Positions 37,501 to 47,599 of a stretch of 64,000 bases of DNA are shown piece after piece. How positions within the stretch are numbered: position 1 is the stretch's first letter; each line of letters begins with the position of its first letter. The stretch comes from Mytilus trossulus (Eukaryota; Mollusca; Bivalvia; Mytilida; Mytilidae). The notes beneath the pieces were generated by a model. It had not been told where the DNA came from, did no database searches, and was given only the letters and a program-made list of their open reading frames with translations. The stretch covers positions 18,895,862 through 18,959,861 of the forward strand of contig NC_086379.1 of the NCBI RefSeq assembly GCF_036588685.1, in the 5' to 3' direction. Made by a program: the position numbers and the translations under genes.

Positions 37501-40500
37501 TCTTGAGTAAATAACACATTTAATAAGTAGCTTTTTAAAGGAGAATTTCATTGTGGATATTTGATATCATGGTTGCATAACTCTGCTCATGAGGACTCGC
37601 CAAAAAATAGTTGTACTATTTTGATTGATTTATTGCTGTTTGCTTAACGCAACCTTAGCACTCAAAGGTTCACTGTGGGAACTAAGTCAAATATTTTAAC
37701 AGTTTTGTTCTATTTTGAACATTTAAATCTGTTGTTCATCTTTTTTTCACCAAATCAGCGAAAATTTTTCGATGATTTATATGGAATTTCCACATGTACT
37801 TTCTGTAATTTTAGCATATTTAATGCTGTCATATTTGTTTGTTTTACTATCTGCTTATTCATCATTTCCATTTATTTTAATCAACCAAAATTTAACTTGA
37901 AAAATGTTTATATAAAAAACTTGTTCCCTTCTGTTGCATTTGTTAAGAACTATTTTTGAGACAATATGGCAACAAAAATCCTTGAAAATTAGATTCATTA
38001 TTTCTAACATTATCATTTATATTGATAAAAATTAATTTGTATGTTGTTTTTTATCAGACTCAATTGCAAAGATACTAGGTAAATTTTGAAAATTATAATG
38101 CATGCAAATGATTAACAGAAAAGAAAAATGTGCTATAAATAGATTAATAAATTTTGTAATATATCGTCGATTCACCACAATTGTCATTTTACACATTTCA
38201 GCATGTGTTTTTTGGTTCAGCTTTAAATAATAGTACAGTTTATTTGTAAGAACAATCATGAAAAATCAATGCTAGTTTTTATGTTAATGTCATGTTTAAT
38301 TTAAATCATGCATGTTATTTTACTGTTTTGCATAAACAACATGCATAATTATATGTATTTAATTTGCTTGAAACTCTATAAATTTTCTAATTGTGATTTG
38401 TACTCGAGGGAAAAATATCAATCAAAACCATGTTTTTGATGGCAGTTTTTATGGTAAATCAATCCCTACACCGCAACTCCAGCCTTTCACAATCATATAG
38501 AAGAAGGAAACACAGAATATATATAGGGTTTCTTTACAAATTCAATATTTATTTGGAAAATAAAGAAAAGACTTTTAGAGGAGTCCTTCTATTTAATGTA
38601 CATAAAATCTTAAAGTATAAAAACTCAATTAAAAAAAATAGAAGAATTATTATTTTAAACTAATAAGGTTTGTTTTTGCTTGATATAATTAATGTATTAA
38701 TCATCATAAAAGATAAAAAGGGGTTTATATGTAAAATCAGTTTGCTGTATAAAACAAAATCTTTCTTTTTCAAAATTATTTCTGTCTTTAACCAAATGTA
38801 AAAATATATATATGCACATGTGTATATTCAGTTTTTATTCTAAAACCATAAATATTTCCTTTATACAATCTAATTGAAATCTATATACAGTAACTTGTAA
38901 TAGTATAGTCAGTCAATACATGTATCTTGAATATCTTATATAAATATTTACACTACTGTGGATTCATTTATATTCGTGGGTATCAATTTTCGTTGATTTC
39001 TGAAAACTTGCATATTCGTGGATATTTGATTTCGTGGTTTTGCCAATCTCTGTATACAAAGTATATTGAAAATATTGTATTCTTGGAACAATTGAATTTG
39101 TGGTTTACCTGTACCCACGAAAACCATGAAAATTGGTATCCAACGAATAATAATGAATCCACAGTATATCTAATGTCCATCTGGTCATTTCCACCCATCC
39201 ACGGTTGGGTAGACACAGTGTGGGTAAATCTTCTAGAATGTTGTCTCGGCCTATCCTACAGATTGAACAAGACAATTTCTTTTCATTCATCATAAAAAAC
39301 AACTGTATATTAATGAAATTAACTTGAGCTTTTAAATTGAATATTTAAAAACTAATTATATATCATAAGATTTGAGTTTGCCCAATAGGGAGGATTATTA
39401 TCAGCCCTGTGGCAGGTGAAAAAAGCAAAATGTACATGAATTGTGGTATAAGTAATATGGTTAAAAAATAGTTATTGATTCAAAAGCCTGTCATGCTAGA
39501 CAATTCATCTTTGACCTATGATGTTTTAGTTATTAGATTAAATGTAGTTGTATCTGTAAATAGCATTTAGTAAATTTGTTTTACAAAATAGTAAATATGT
39601 ACAGTATATATTGAACATGTATGTAAGTTGCCAAGTTTTTCTATACTTAAATTGGCATTGCATTCATTATATCTTAACAATCTTGTAAGTTGTACATTCA
39701 TTAGTTCTTCAATAAATTTTGTCCAGATTTTATTCAGGATCTCTTGATAGAATTAATTGTAAGTTTGGCAGCAGCTTGATAAGTTAAAATATTACTTTTT
39801 GGATCAGTCTGACACCTACTTCAAGTTTTTTGATTCTGTGAATGATGAATTAAGAGTGACTAATTTTTTTTTCTCTTCTAGATATTAACTGAGTTATTAA
39901 TGATCTCCCTGGATTTTTAATGAAGATATATTGAATATCTCTTCCTAGAAGCTTTAATGAGAATACATGAACCAAGTTTCAAAACATTATCATCTGTAGT
40001 ATGAAAGTACAGAATAAGGCCCAGTGTTTATAATTATGTTGACCCACAGAGTGCTTCTATAATTACTTTTGGTTTTGAAGATAAAATACATAAAATTGGG
40101 AAATGATATAAAGAAAAATGAAAAACTGTGTGTTAAAATATGAATTTAAAAAAGAATAATTAAACCCCTAAAAATACGGCATAAAAAATGACCTTGAAAA
40201 TCACACCCCCTTTTTTTTGGACGATCAATGCATTTGAATGGGGACATGTGGCTGGAACCCCCCTTTTAAAATGGCTGGATCTGCCCCTGTCCATCCCCTA
40301 GGTCATCCAGACTCAATGTACTGCCTTCAACATGGAGCCTTGGATCACACCAAACATCAAGATATAAAGGGCCTTAAAATGACTAGTGTAAACATGGTCT
40401 TCTCAGCATTAATCATTAATTGTTCCTGTTTTTAGATTTTGCATAAAGAATGGGAGACATATCCATATATCTTCAAGCTTCGTATATTCTCTCTTTAGAA

Positions 40501-40851
40501 AGAATGAAAGAAAGAATATCCTAGAAAATTATTATAAAAATTATAAGAGACTATGATTGACCACACTAGCCCTTCTAAAAAAAAACAATTAAAACAACAT
40601 ATAGGTCCGATCACCTGACTTGATTAGACACAATTTAGTGGTGTTCAACCATCCTACCATGAAAACAAATTTCTAGTACAGTCACAACTTCTCTATGACA
40701 TTGTTAATTGTAGTTATTGTTATTTTAAGATTCAGAACCATACCAGGAAATGGACCAGGGTGCAACAGGAGGGGAGGATCTAAAAGGACTTGGACAATTA
40801 CGATTGGACGATGACAATGAATTTCCACCAATGACCCATAAAAATGATTGA
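22576..40851 (+). CDS. WIPI2: WIPI2-type PROPPIN (WD-repeat phosphoinositide-binding protein), complete
   Basis: Coding exons with consistent phases: 22576-22646, 24863-24945, 25887-26053, 26791-26985, 27618-27710, 28249-28319, 28957-29064, 30989-31153, 33351-33458, 35692-35984 and 40730-40851 (TGA). Together they give 491 residues; human WIPI2 has 454. It starts [20 protein letters not shown], matching the family N-terminus, which fixes the start. Conserved stretches include [40 protein letters not shown] and [20 protein letters not shown]. The PI3P-binding motif FRRG is at residues 221-224 in exon 6. The tail ends LDDDNEFPP. The family forms a seven-bladed propeller that binds PI3P on forming autophagosomes and recruits ATG16L1 (established for vertebrate WIPI2). 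It may be the single WIPI1/WIPI2 orthologue. The last acceptor is either 40728-40729 or 40734-40735, both in frame. Intron 9 carries splice-site arrays described separately. Confidence 0.96.
23063..23230. mobile_element. Short TA-flanked MITE in WIPI2 intron 1
   Basis: Inverted ends CACCTTATCGCTATTT (23063 on) and AAATAGCGATAAGGTG (ending 23230) are bordered by TA on both sides, the target duplication of Tc1/mariner elements. 168 bases, non-coding. Confidence 0.85.
23367..23586. mobile_element. Palindromic MITE with ~48-bp perfect inverted ends
   Basis: The arm at 23371-23418 begins AGGGCTCTTCACGGTTAGTT and its exact reverse complement occupies 23536-23583, ending AACTAACCGTGAAGAGCCCT. The interior is about 117 bases. 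The unbroken arms suggest a young insertion. It lies in WIPI2 intron 1. Confidence 0.9.
23590..24862. other. Rest of WIPI2 intron 1
   Basis: AT-rich with no exon, repeat match or RNA recognised. Two GGAAGGGCAGAC phrases (23736 and 24173) hint at an old local duplication. Confidence 0.4.
25490..25755 (+). mobile_element. Foldback-type element, decayed copy (WIPI2 intron 2)
   Basis: GATTGGCTGACATTGTTTTG, GTGATCATGACATCATCAAC and TTTTCTGTCTATTCGAAATC align with 59625-59900. The arms that are long and clean in the 59.8-kb copy are here diverged (TGTGCACCACATTTTGATGT at about 25709). Confidence 0.8.
27010..27215 (+). repeat. Dispersed bivalve repeat, family C (WIPI2 intron 4)
   Basis: AGAAGATGTGGTATGATTGC followed by CAATGAGACAAACTGTCC and ATTCAAACGAGAAAAC. 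Copies or fragments occur at about 26466 (short), 31384-31570, 32430-32455, 40300-40400, 42304-42440 and 44065-44105. Confidence 0.85.
29234..29435 (+). mobile_element. TTAA-flanked MITE in WIPI2 intron 7
   Basis: Ends GGGGGTAGACCT (29234 on) and AGGTCTATCTCC (ending 29435) are inverted and bordered by TTAA at 29230-29233 and 29436-29439. 202 bases, non-coding. Confidence 0.85.
29440..30988. other. Rest of WIPI2 intron 7
   Basis: Contains a C-run at 30002-30017 and the open frame 29494-29754, which has no recognised domain and no splice context. No exon supported. Confidence 0.45.
31303..32003 (+). mobile_element. TA-flanked MITE (CTGTGGATTC family) interrupted by family C repeat
   Basis: TACTGTGGATTC at 31303 and GAATCCACAATA near 31986-31997 match the ends of the intact copies at 38956-39164, 46250-46449 and 58386-58597, but lie about 690 bases apart instead of about 205. 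The extra sequence includes a family C repeat (31384-31570) and the CAGGCTCTTCACGTGGGACA repeat (31622-31740). It lies in WIPI2 intron 8. Confidence 0.6.
32430..32650 (-). repeat. Dispersed repeat, family D, decayed (WIPI2 intron 8)
   Basis: On the minus strand it matches 60430-60725: GACTTCA/TGAAGTCCAATCAA, ACACATGGTCCCTATGATAT, TTAATGCCAAATTAGAG and a terminal ACAAGAATG. Confidence 0.75.
33387..34106 (+). repeat. Ten-copy 72-bp tandem array of WIPI2 exon 9 end plus 5' splice site
   Basis: The end of coding exon 9 and its donor are repeated head to tail with a 72-base period. Donors read CAG|GTTAGTA at 33459, 33531, 33603, 33675, 33747, 33819, 33891, 33963, 34035 and 34107. Seventy-two bases is 24 codons and no stop occurs, so the frame stays open across all ten (unit peptide [20 protein letters not shown] then RLVY). 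Copies are almost identical; the changes are N to Y in two units and H to L in one. Using the first donor gives the family-standard protein; each later donor would insert a further 24 residues without changing frame. Confidence 0.97.
34111..34831. other. Middle of WIPI2 intron 9
   Basis: Non-repetitive AT-rich sequence between the donor array and the acceptor array. No exon recognised. Confidence 0.5.
34832..35691 (+). repeat. Nine-copy ~105-bp tandem array of 3' splice site plus WIPI2 exon 10 start
   Basis: Each unit carries GATGTTAATCTTTCAG followed by GTTAGATGGCCTAACTGGGG. Exon-start positions after the AG are 34852, 34957, 35062, 35167, 35272, 35378, 35482, 35587 and 35692 (spacings 104-106). 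The first eight units reach an in-frame stop (TTCAGTGGTTAA or an earlier TAA in units 5 and 6). Only the ninth, at 35692, continues into the long exon 10. Use of an earlier acceptor would therefore give a protein truncated about 25 residues after the junction. Confidence 0.97.
35840..35990 (+). promoter_or_regulatory. Alternative in-frame 5' splice sites of WIPI2 exon 10
   Basis: CCTCCAG|GTAAGCAG at 35841 and GCCCAG|GTAACG at 35985 are both in phase 1 and both join the last exon in frame. The first has the stronger donor consensus. Using it drops 48 residues that include SYAEMLRRK, giving a 443-residue protein closer to the usual family length. Confidence 0.6.
36575..36850 (+). repeat. Dispersed bivalve repeat, family E (two tandem partial copies)
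   Basis: The phrases GTTGTTGTCTCTTTGACACA and CATTTCCATTCTCAA, also TTGGTGACCTTCTGCTGTTG, recur at 46660-46800. A shorter piece (GGGGCCAGCAGAAGGACGC) lies at 63455-63510. Confidence 0.8.
38956..39164. mobile_element. TA-flanked MITE, CTGTGGATTC family (copy in WIPI2 intron 10)
   Basis: Starts CTGTGGATTCATTTATATTC, ends GAATCCACAG and is bordered by TA on both sides. Inner arms repeat TATTCGTGG and its complement. The same family is at 46250-46449 and 58386-58597. Confidence 0.9.
40205..40400 (+). repeat. Repeat patch in WIPI2 intron 10
   Basis: CCCCCCTTTTAAAATGGCTG and CTGGATCTGCCCCTG (similar to 21.4 kb), followed by a family C fragment with CCTTCAACATGGAGCCTTGG. Confidence 0.6.
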
Positions 40852-41122
40852 ATATTTAATATTATATTTTAATATTTTATATTCAAATGAAATTTGTATT
40901 GCCAATATTATAAATGTTTCTACCAAAAGTGATAGCTTTGTATTGAACTTAAAGTGGCTTAATAAGTTCTTTTTTTTCACAATGTGGAGCATTTTATTTA
41001 TCTCATTAATTATGACCAATGAAAATTAATGTACTATTTTGTTTTAACCAATGAGATTTGCTGACCTTTCTGCAAAACGGAACCAGTATGATGCAAAGAT
41101 TGCTTTTATGAATGAACTGTCT

Positions 41123-41128
41123 AATAAA
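41123..41128 (+). promoter_or_regulatory. Candidate polyadenylation signal of WIPI2
   Basis: AATAAA lies about 270 bases past the TGA stop in AT-rich sequence. Confidence 0.45.
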
Positions 41129-41529
41129 TTATAATATATATAAAGAAATACTTGTTTATCAGTTTGATGTGTATAAATGTGATTGGATATGGGGGTTTAC
41201 ATCAGTGAGGCTGCATCCCAAAATAGGGCAAATAAAAAGCCTATTAAAAAGGACATTATTAATTTATTACCTTAGAAGCAGTATATTTTTATGGTTTTTT
41301 TTTTGTTGATTCATAACTTTTAAATGTTCTTTAGAAACTACAGTATTATAAATCAATATTGCTCTGGTGAATCATTGAATTTGTAAAAATTATTGTTATT
41401 TTCACATTCAAGGGGACTTCAGAGTTTGTGTAGGTAGCTTTTTCCTTTTATATGTCACTGTATACTCTTTTAGCTTGTTCTGATAAGACCACAACCATTT
41501 TTGTTTGTAATTGTATATGGTATCACATG

Positions 41530-42600
41530 GTCTTTGTTGTCGTCGTCTGAAGACATTTGGTTTTTGCACAATAACTTAAGTATACATAAATAGAAATCTA
41601 TGAAATTTAAACACAAGATTTATGACTACAAAGGAAGGTTAAGACTGATTTTGGGAGTTTTGTTCTCAACAGTTAAGGAATTAGGGGCCAAAAAAGGGCA
41701 CAAATAAGCATTTTCTTGGTTTTTGAACAATAGCTTTAGTATACATTAATGGAAATCTATCAAATTCAAACACAAGGTCTATAACCACAAAAGGAAGGTT
41801 GGGATTGATTTTGGGAGTTTTGGTCCAAACTGTTCAGGAATAAGAAGCCAAAAGGGTCCAAAATTAAATTTTATTTGATTTCATCGAAAATTGAGTTATT
41901 GGGGTTCTTTGATATGCCAAATCTAACCATGTATTTAGATTTTAATTTTGGGTCCTGTTTTCAAATTGGTCTTCATTTAGGTCCAAAATTAAACTTAGTT
42001 TGATTTTTAAAAATCTTTGCGGTTGTATATTAATATCACATTGTCGTCCTCCAAAGCTTTGTCCGAGGACAGATGGTTTCAGGATAATAAGTTAAGTTTA
42101 AGTTAATAGAAATCAATAAAATTTAATCACAAGGTTTATAACCACTAAAGAAAGCTTGAGACACATTTTGGGATTTTTGGTCTCAATGGTTTAGGAATAA
42201 AGGGCCACAAAGGGGATTAAATAAGCAATTTTATTGGTTTTGGCACAATAGATATAGTATAAGTTAATAGAAGTTTATGAAATTTACACATAAGGTTCAT
42301 AGATATAGGAAGATGTGGTGTGAGTGCCAATGAGACAATCCAAATAACGATTTATAAAAGTAAACCATTATATGTTAATGTACAGCCTTCAACACGAAGG
42401 CTTGGCTCACACCGAAAAGCAAGCTATAATGGGCCTAAAATCATAACCACAAAAGGAAGGTTAAGATTGATTTTTGGGGTTTTGATCCCAACAATTTGGG
42501 AATTAGGGGCCAAAAAGGGGCTTCAATAAGCATTTGATTATGGCTTTTGTTCAATAACTATAGTTTAAGTAAATAGAAATCTATGAAATTTAAACACAAG
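41530..42600 (+). repeat. Diverged ~160-bp tandem array with inserted family C repeat
   Basis: GAAATCTATGAAATTTAAAC and AAAGGAAGGTT...TTTTGGGAGTTTTGGT phrases recur with starts near 41592, 41752, 42109, 42270 and 42576. GTTGTCGTCGTC marks the left end. A family C copy (AGAAGATGTGGTGTGAGTGC, 42307-42440) sits inside. The right end abuts the pseudogene directly. Confidence 0.7.
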
Positions 42601-43537
42601 GTTCATGACCTACAAAAGTTGAAGTTAGGGAGCATTTTGCGATCACATTTTAGGACATTGGTTGACGGTGTTAGCTTCAGCAATACTGTAATAGATATGA
42701 CAGTGAATACGGAGTTAACCACTGGATTAAAACATTGCCATTACATGTCTGCTTGTTCTGATGGTTCATTTTGGATAGGTGATGGTTTGTCTAAGCTTTT
42801 ACACAAAGTGAAGTTAGAGAATAGTATCACAACAGTACGTACAAAAACGAATGAACTAAGAGGTATAGCGGTATCACATAATAATGATCTACTGATTGCA
42901 GATGCACATCAAATCTAAAATTCGTCGATGGAAAAACTGGGAAAGTCAGTGATTCAAAGTATAAAGTTGAACCAATAGCGGTGATATCTGTCCATACAAC
43001 CTATGATAACAAGTTGCAATGAGTCATGGTAATGCATTCCCTGTGACGGGAAGAAGAGTGGTTATTGTTATGGACCAGGAGGGGAATCATCTAACCATGT
43101 ATGAACAAGATAAACGCAGACACACTTTATTTTCATACCCTAAAAGTATAACAACCACAAGTAATGGGACAATCGTTGTTGGAGATAGGATCTCAAGTGA
43201 TAAGATGGGTAAAGTGTTGGTATTAGGTAATGATGGAGATATTTTAAATTCATATAATGGATTTCAAGACATTTACCAGAAGAATATGTCATTGCGAATT
43301 GCCAGTATAGCAACAACACCATCAGACAACATTGTTGTTATTGATTTAAACCATCACCTCCATATTCTTGACAGATCTGCTAATCCTAAGCTATACTTTG
43401 ATATCAGAGATATCGGGATCAAGTATTCATACTGCCTTGTTTTCACCAGTTCAACAACATTCTACCTCGGATGTTCACCACCGACTAATAGTACAACAAA
43501 TTCCAAAGTCTATGAGATTCAGTGTTCAGGATTTTGA
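42600..43537 (+). pseudogene. 5'-truncated copy of the B-box/beta-propeller gene
   Basis: It aligns with the C-terminal half of the gene at 50018-51723: GSILRSHFRTLVDG, NTELTTGLKHCHYMSACSDG and AVSHNNDLLIAD. A stop follows at about 42916 and a damaged stretch with deletions runs from 42917 to 43018. The last 172 codons (43019-43537) are still open: FPVTGRRVVIVMDQEG, SYPKSITTTSNG and YLGCSPPTNSTTNSKVYEIQ. B-boxes and coiled coil are missing. The breakpoint is at about 42617, within the upstream repeat array. It is not expected to make a full protein, but the open C-terminal part is well preserved. Confidence 0.88.
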
Positions 43538-43699
43538 TTATAAAAAAACACTAATTTATAATGACAGTATGCAGTTTGGTATGTATGATATTCTCAGCAT
43601 TAACCATTATAGTCCAACGGATATAAGAATAATTGATCACTTTATGGTAAAAACAAATAAAATTGAGATTTGGAACCACGAAAAAAATCTAAAATGACC

Positions 43700-45244
43700 G
43701 CCAAATTAAAGATGGACGACATAAGGTACAGGGATTACAACATCAAACATTTGATAAAGTCTACCAATATGCAATAGTTCTGTAGAAATCACAAATCTAA
43801 TGAAATGCATATAAGGCATGTCAATAATATTATATTAATAATTACCGTTTTTTAGATTTTACTTGACTATCATGATATTTTCAAGCTAAACTTGCCACCT
43901 TTGATGGAAAATAAAAAGAATATCCTGAAAAAAGTGTATAATAAAAATAGTGTTGTCGAATCGTTTATTTTCGCCTAACCGGTTACTCGAATAATCGTTC
44001 GACCGATTAACCGGTTGTTTAAGTTTGTGTTTGAAAGCTTTATCAATAGTACCCTACACATAGATATAAGATGTGATATGAGTGTCAATGTAGCAACCCA
44101 AGTCATAGCTTTACGCTATTAGAAGTTTGTCCTTTGGCATTATAAGGCTTTCTGTGAGGAATCCTAGCGAAGTTTGACTTTTAATAATCAAATACAATGT
44201 ATCAACTATTATAGCGTCTACCAATTTCAGATTGAAAAAAAAAATCTTGATCTCGTAAAATTTAATATGTCTAAAACCGATTATTTTTTCCTTTTCTCTT
44301 GTTGTGTCCGAAAATTATATGGAGTGTTTCAATTTAAAATGATTAAGCTAATTACTCGTACTCTCAAGTATACATTTTAAATTACATTTACATTGGTTTG
44401 CATTTCACAATTGTTGAGTTAGCATTTCGTGTAAAGTATGACAAAGCCTTGCTCGACGGAGGTTGCACATTTAAATGTAGGTCTACATAGTATTAGATCA
44501 AAAACGAAATAATGAGGTAAATCGAAAAATTTAATCGTATTACTGATTTAAACTTACTGTTAGAAAAACGTGTTTACTTATTATGTTTCTTTAATATCTT
44601 AAACCAAGCTGAGACACAAACTAACAACAACAAACAAACAACAAACCCATATTTTACAGTTCTAATTAGTTTTATTTTTTTGGAGTAACAATAGCAATCA
44701 ATATATATAAACAATTGATCTGTTTAATTAATTACCACGACGACAACATTTTAATGATTTCAATATAAATCTAAATCATATCTATCAAATTTGAAAAGGG
44801 CCGGTTAACCGTTGATAGCACTAAAGGAAAATGATCAGAGTCTTTGTATGGCTAACAGATATTAACCTGTTAACCGTTGATAACACTAAATGAAAATGAC
44901 CAGTCTTTGTATGGCTAACAGATTGACCACACAAGCCTCATTAAAAAAAAAACCAACAAAACAATATATTATTCAGATTAGCTTGCTTGATTTGAACACA
45001 ACATTTTGGTATTGCCAAATATTATATAAAAACTTTAGATAAAGGAAATGATCAGAAACAAATACAAATCTACGAAGAAGTAAAAGTTTGTCGATATAGT
45101 TATTAGACTACCACTCTTCATTGGTTTTTCTAAGTTTTATTTCGATTTATGAGTTTGACTGTCCCTCTGGTATCTTTCGCCCCTCTTTTATAGGAGTGAT
45201 TTTTGTCATGCATATTATTCTCGTCTACAATTAGCTGAATAATA
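43700..45244. other. Intergenic stretch between pseudogene and repeats
   Basis: Holds a family C scrap at 44065-44105 and a 65-bp-period direct repeat (GTTAACCGTTGATARCACTA at 44804 and 44869, each ending TATGGCTAACAGAT). A patch with GATTGACCACACAAGCC near 44925 is shared with GATTGACCACACTAGCC at about 40555. Nothing coding is supported. Confidence 0.6.
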
Positions 45245-45290
45245 TGATCACATACCTAGGTGAGTGACACGTGCCTTTTAGAGCCTCTAA
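45245..45290 (+). mobile_element. Helitron-like 3' end remnant
   Basis: GGTGAGTGACACGTGCC and TTTTAGAGCCTCTAA match the 3' termini at 12165-12198 and 54280-54317. Only the end survives. Confidence 0.5.
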
Positions 45291-45297
45291 ATAAAGG

Positions 45298-45880
45298 TAA
45301 CAGTAGTATACCGTAGTTTAAAAATCGATAGAGTGAAAAGAAATCCGGAATACAAATCAAAACCGAGGAAAACACATCAACTATAAGAGGAAAACAAAGA
45401 AACAACAGAAATACCGAAGTGCAACTAAAACCAAATAAAATAAAGACCGCCAACGTACATAAAACAAAATATTTGATAACAAGTGCCATATTCCTGACTT
45501 GATGCATGCCATTTAAAGAAAACAAATGGTAGGTTGAACCTGGTTTAATGGGATGCAAAACTTTCAACTTTATGACAATGTTGAAAAATATCGCTAAAAC
45601 ACCACTTGACAGAAATACAGCACAAACCCACACAAGAACATTTATGACAGAGAAACGCACAAACAAATAATATGATAGTCGACACAACACGCAAACCGCA
45701 GAACAAGAATAGACATATTCCATCAACGACAGACACCACAGTATATCAAATATAGACAACAGTAGTATACCGCTGTTCAAAAGTCATAAATCGATCGAAA
45801 GAAAACAAATCCGGGTTTCAAACGAAAACCGAGGGAAACACACCAACCAGTAGATGAAAACAACGAAACAACAGAACATT
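45298..45880 (+). repeat. Dispersed repeat, family B (two copies in tandem)
   Basis: ACAGTAGTATACCGTAGTTT at 45300 and ACAGTAGTATACCGCTGTTC at 45758 start two copies. The first runs to about 45735 with GGTAGGTTGAACCTGG. Matches 17555-18010. Confidence 0.8.
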
Positions 45881-46249
45881 GCAGTGACGTGCTTACTTAT
45901 CTAACATGCAATCTCGAATTTATAGTTATTTTCTCAATATTCGTCCAAACAGTTTTCATGACAATGATGATATTGAAATGTTATTTTATAATTATTTGGA
46001 CTAAAAACGATAAGACATAACAGATTATCCAACTGCAACACGAAATTAAATCTACGAATGTTGGATGTACAAAACACTGACACACGCCGCACAGCAATCC
46101 AAATTCCGATTCAGTATATAACATGTCAGAAATGCTAGTAGTCCTTTGTTAATATATGGATCATTGCCATTTTGCTTGGTTTCTTTAAAATTTTGTACTT
46201 ATTCTGACATCGGACTCATACTTCTTTTAACTGAGTTTTATTGTGCATA

Positions 46250-46449
46250 CTGTGGATTCATTTATTTTCGTGGGTACCAATTTTCGTGGATTAGGGAAAA
46301 CTTGCATGTTCGTGGTTATTTAATTTCGTGGTTTTGATGCAGTCTACATACAAGCCTATAGTAAATTTGTCATTCGTGGAACATTTAATTTCGTGGTTCA
46401 CCTGTAACCACGAAATCCACGAAAATTGGTATCCAACGAAAATCCACAG
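46250..46449. mobile_element. TA-flanked MITE, CTGTGGATTC family (intergenic copy)
   Basis: CTGTGGATTCATTTATTTTC to GAATCCACAG-type end, TA at 46248-46249 and 46450-46451, with inner TTCGTGG arms. This copy has the cleanest termini of the four. Confidence 0.9.
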
Positions 46450-46489
46450 TATTGCTATGTGTTTCTTTATTCTACATCGGCTTGAGGTA

Positions 46490-46800
46490 TATGGGGAATG
46501 TTGAGATCTGACAAAACATGTTCAACCCCGACGCAGTGTTGCGCTTGTTCTAACTCAGGAGCCTCTGGCCTTTGTTAGTCTTTGATGGGTTTTTTTAATT
46601 CTAGTTCATTTACATGGTTTGAAGTTTAGTATGACGTTCATTTTCACAGAACTAGTACCGTTTTTATTTAGGGGCCAGCTTTGGGCGCGGTATTTTCTCG
46701 ATGTGTTGAAGACCATAGTGGTGATCTTCGGCTGATATCTGTTCTTTGAATGGGTTATGGTCTCTTTGACATATTTCCCATTTCCATTCTCAATGTTATA
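46490..46800 (+). repeat. Mixed dispersed repeats
   Basis: 46490-46565 matches the ACATGTTYAACCCCGMCRC repeat seen at 15.4 kb. 46660-46800 is family E (GGGGCCAGCTTTGGGCGCG, CTCTTTGACATATTTCCCAT). Confidence 0.7.
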
Positions 46801-46919
46801 TTCGGGAATATGACAATGATGGTACTGAAAGGCAATTTTATAATTATTTGAACAACAACCGATACGCCATAACACATTATGAAACCGAAACAATAACAAT
46901 CTAGTACATGTATATTATT

Positions 46920-47590
46920 CCCACCACCCTACCCTTCAAAGTGGTGTGGGGTGATATAAATATATAATGTCTGTCTTTTTTATTATCCCTCCGGTCTTGT
47001 AAGCAAACTCACATTATGAACCAATTTTATATCAGCAATGTCCTGGAATAGTTCTGAAATATTGCTAATCAACTATTTTTATAGTAGTTATGCCACTTGG
47101 GAAGGCGGTGGATGCCTGCCTTTGAGCCCCTTTGATCGGTACAATACTCGCCTGATGTTTAAAATGTATATCAAAGGTGTTTGTCAATAATGTCTCCGAT
47201 GATTCGTAAATCAATGCTAGTCCATGGTTTTTAAAGGATTTATGTTCCTGTGAAATGTCTTTCTAAAGCTTACATTTCTTGTTGGTATTTTAAGAGTTTT
47301 TATGAGACATTGAGACACTGTTTTCGATAGAAGACATAAATGTCTCATGAAATCCTATACTGTCGGCTGTGAAATCATTGAACCGTAACATGTTGCCATA
47401 TTCCTTTCTGTGTTTTACAATTCGGTGCCTCATCTTGACACTGATTTGTATACATGGTCGGTTTTAGGTTTGTAAATAGCATCTGCAACATTTGATAAAA
47501 CAAAGATACAGGTTACGCTTAAAAAATCACTTTCGTGAGTGTTATAATTTCTTTTATTATATTTTTAAGATCTAAAATATGTAGATAATG
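46920..47590. other. Intergenic stretch, nothing recognised
   Basis: No open frame with a domain and no repeat match seen. Confidence 0.4.
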
Positions 47591-47599
47591 AAAATGCTC

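Larger units (their letters stand above)
35991..40729. other. WIPI2 intron 10 (long)
   Basis: Contains family E repeats at 36575-36715 and 36750-36850 (GTTGTCTCTTTGACACATTC twice), a TA-flanked MITE (38956-39164) and a repeat at 40205-40400. Open frames at 37314-37514 and 38430-38663 have AG and GT-like borders but no recognisable domain, so I do not call them exons. Confidence 0.6.

Noticed and set aside
37314..37514. Extra WIPI2 exon in intron 10
   Set aside because: Open and bordered by AG/GT-like bases, but unlike any WIPI sequence and not needed for frame continuity between 35984 and 40730.
38430..38663. Extra WIPI2 exon ([14 protein letters not shown] region)
   Set aside because: Slight resemblance to a Ser-rich tail, but the phase does not fit a phase 1 junction convincingly and there is no homology I can defend.
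45256..45780. 174-codon minus-strand open frame, hydrophobic, as a membrane protein gene
   Set aside because: It lies entirely on family B repeats, which also occur at 17.6-18.0 kb with an analogous spurious frame; there is no start context or conserved domain.
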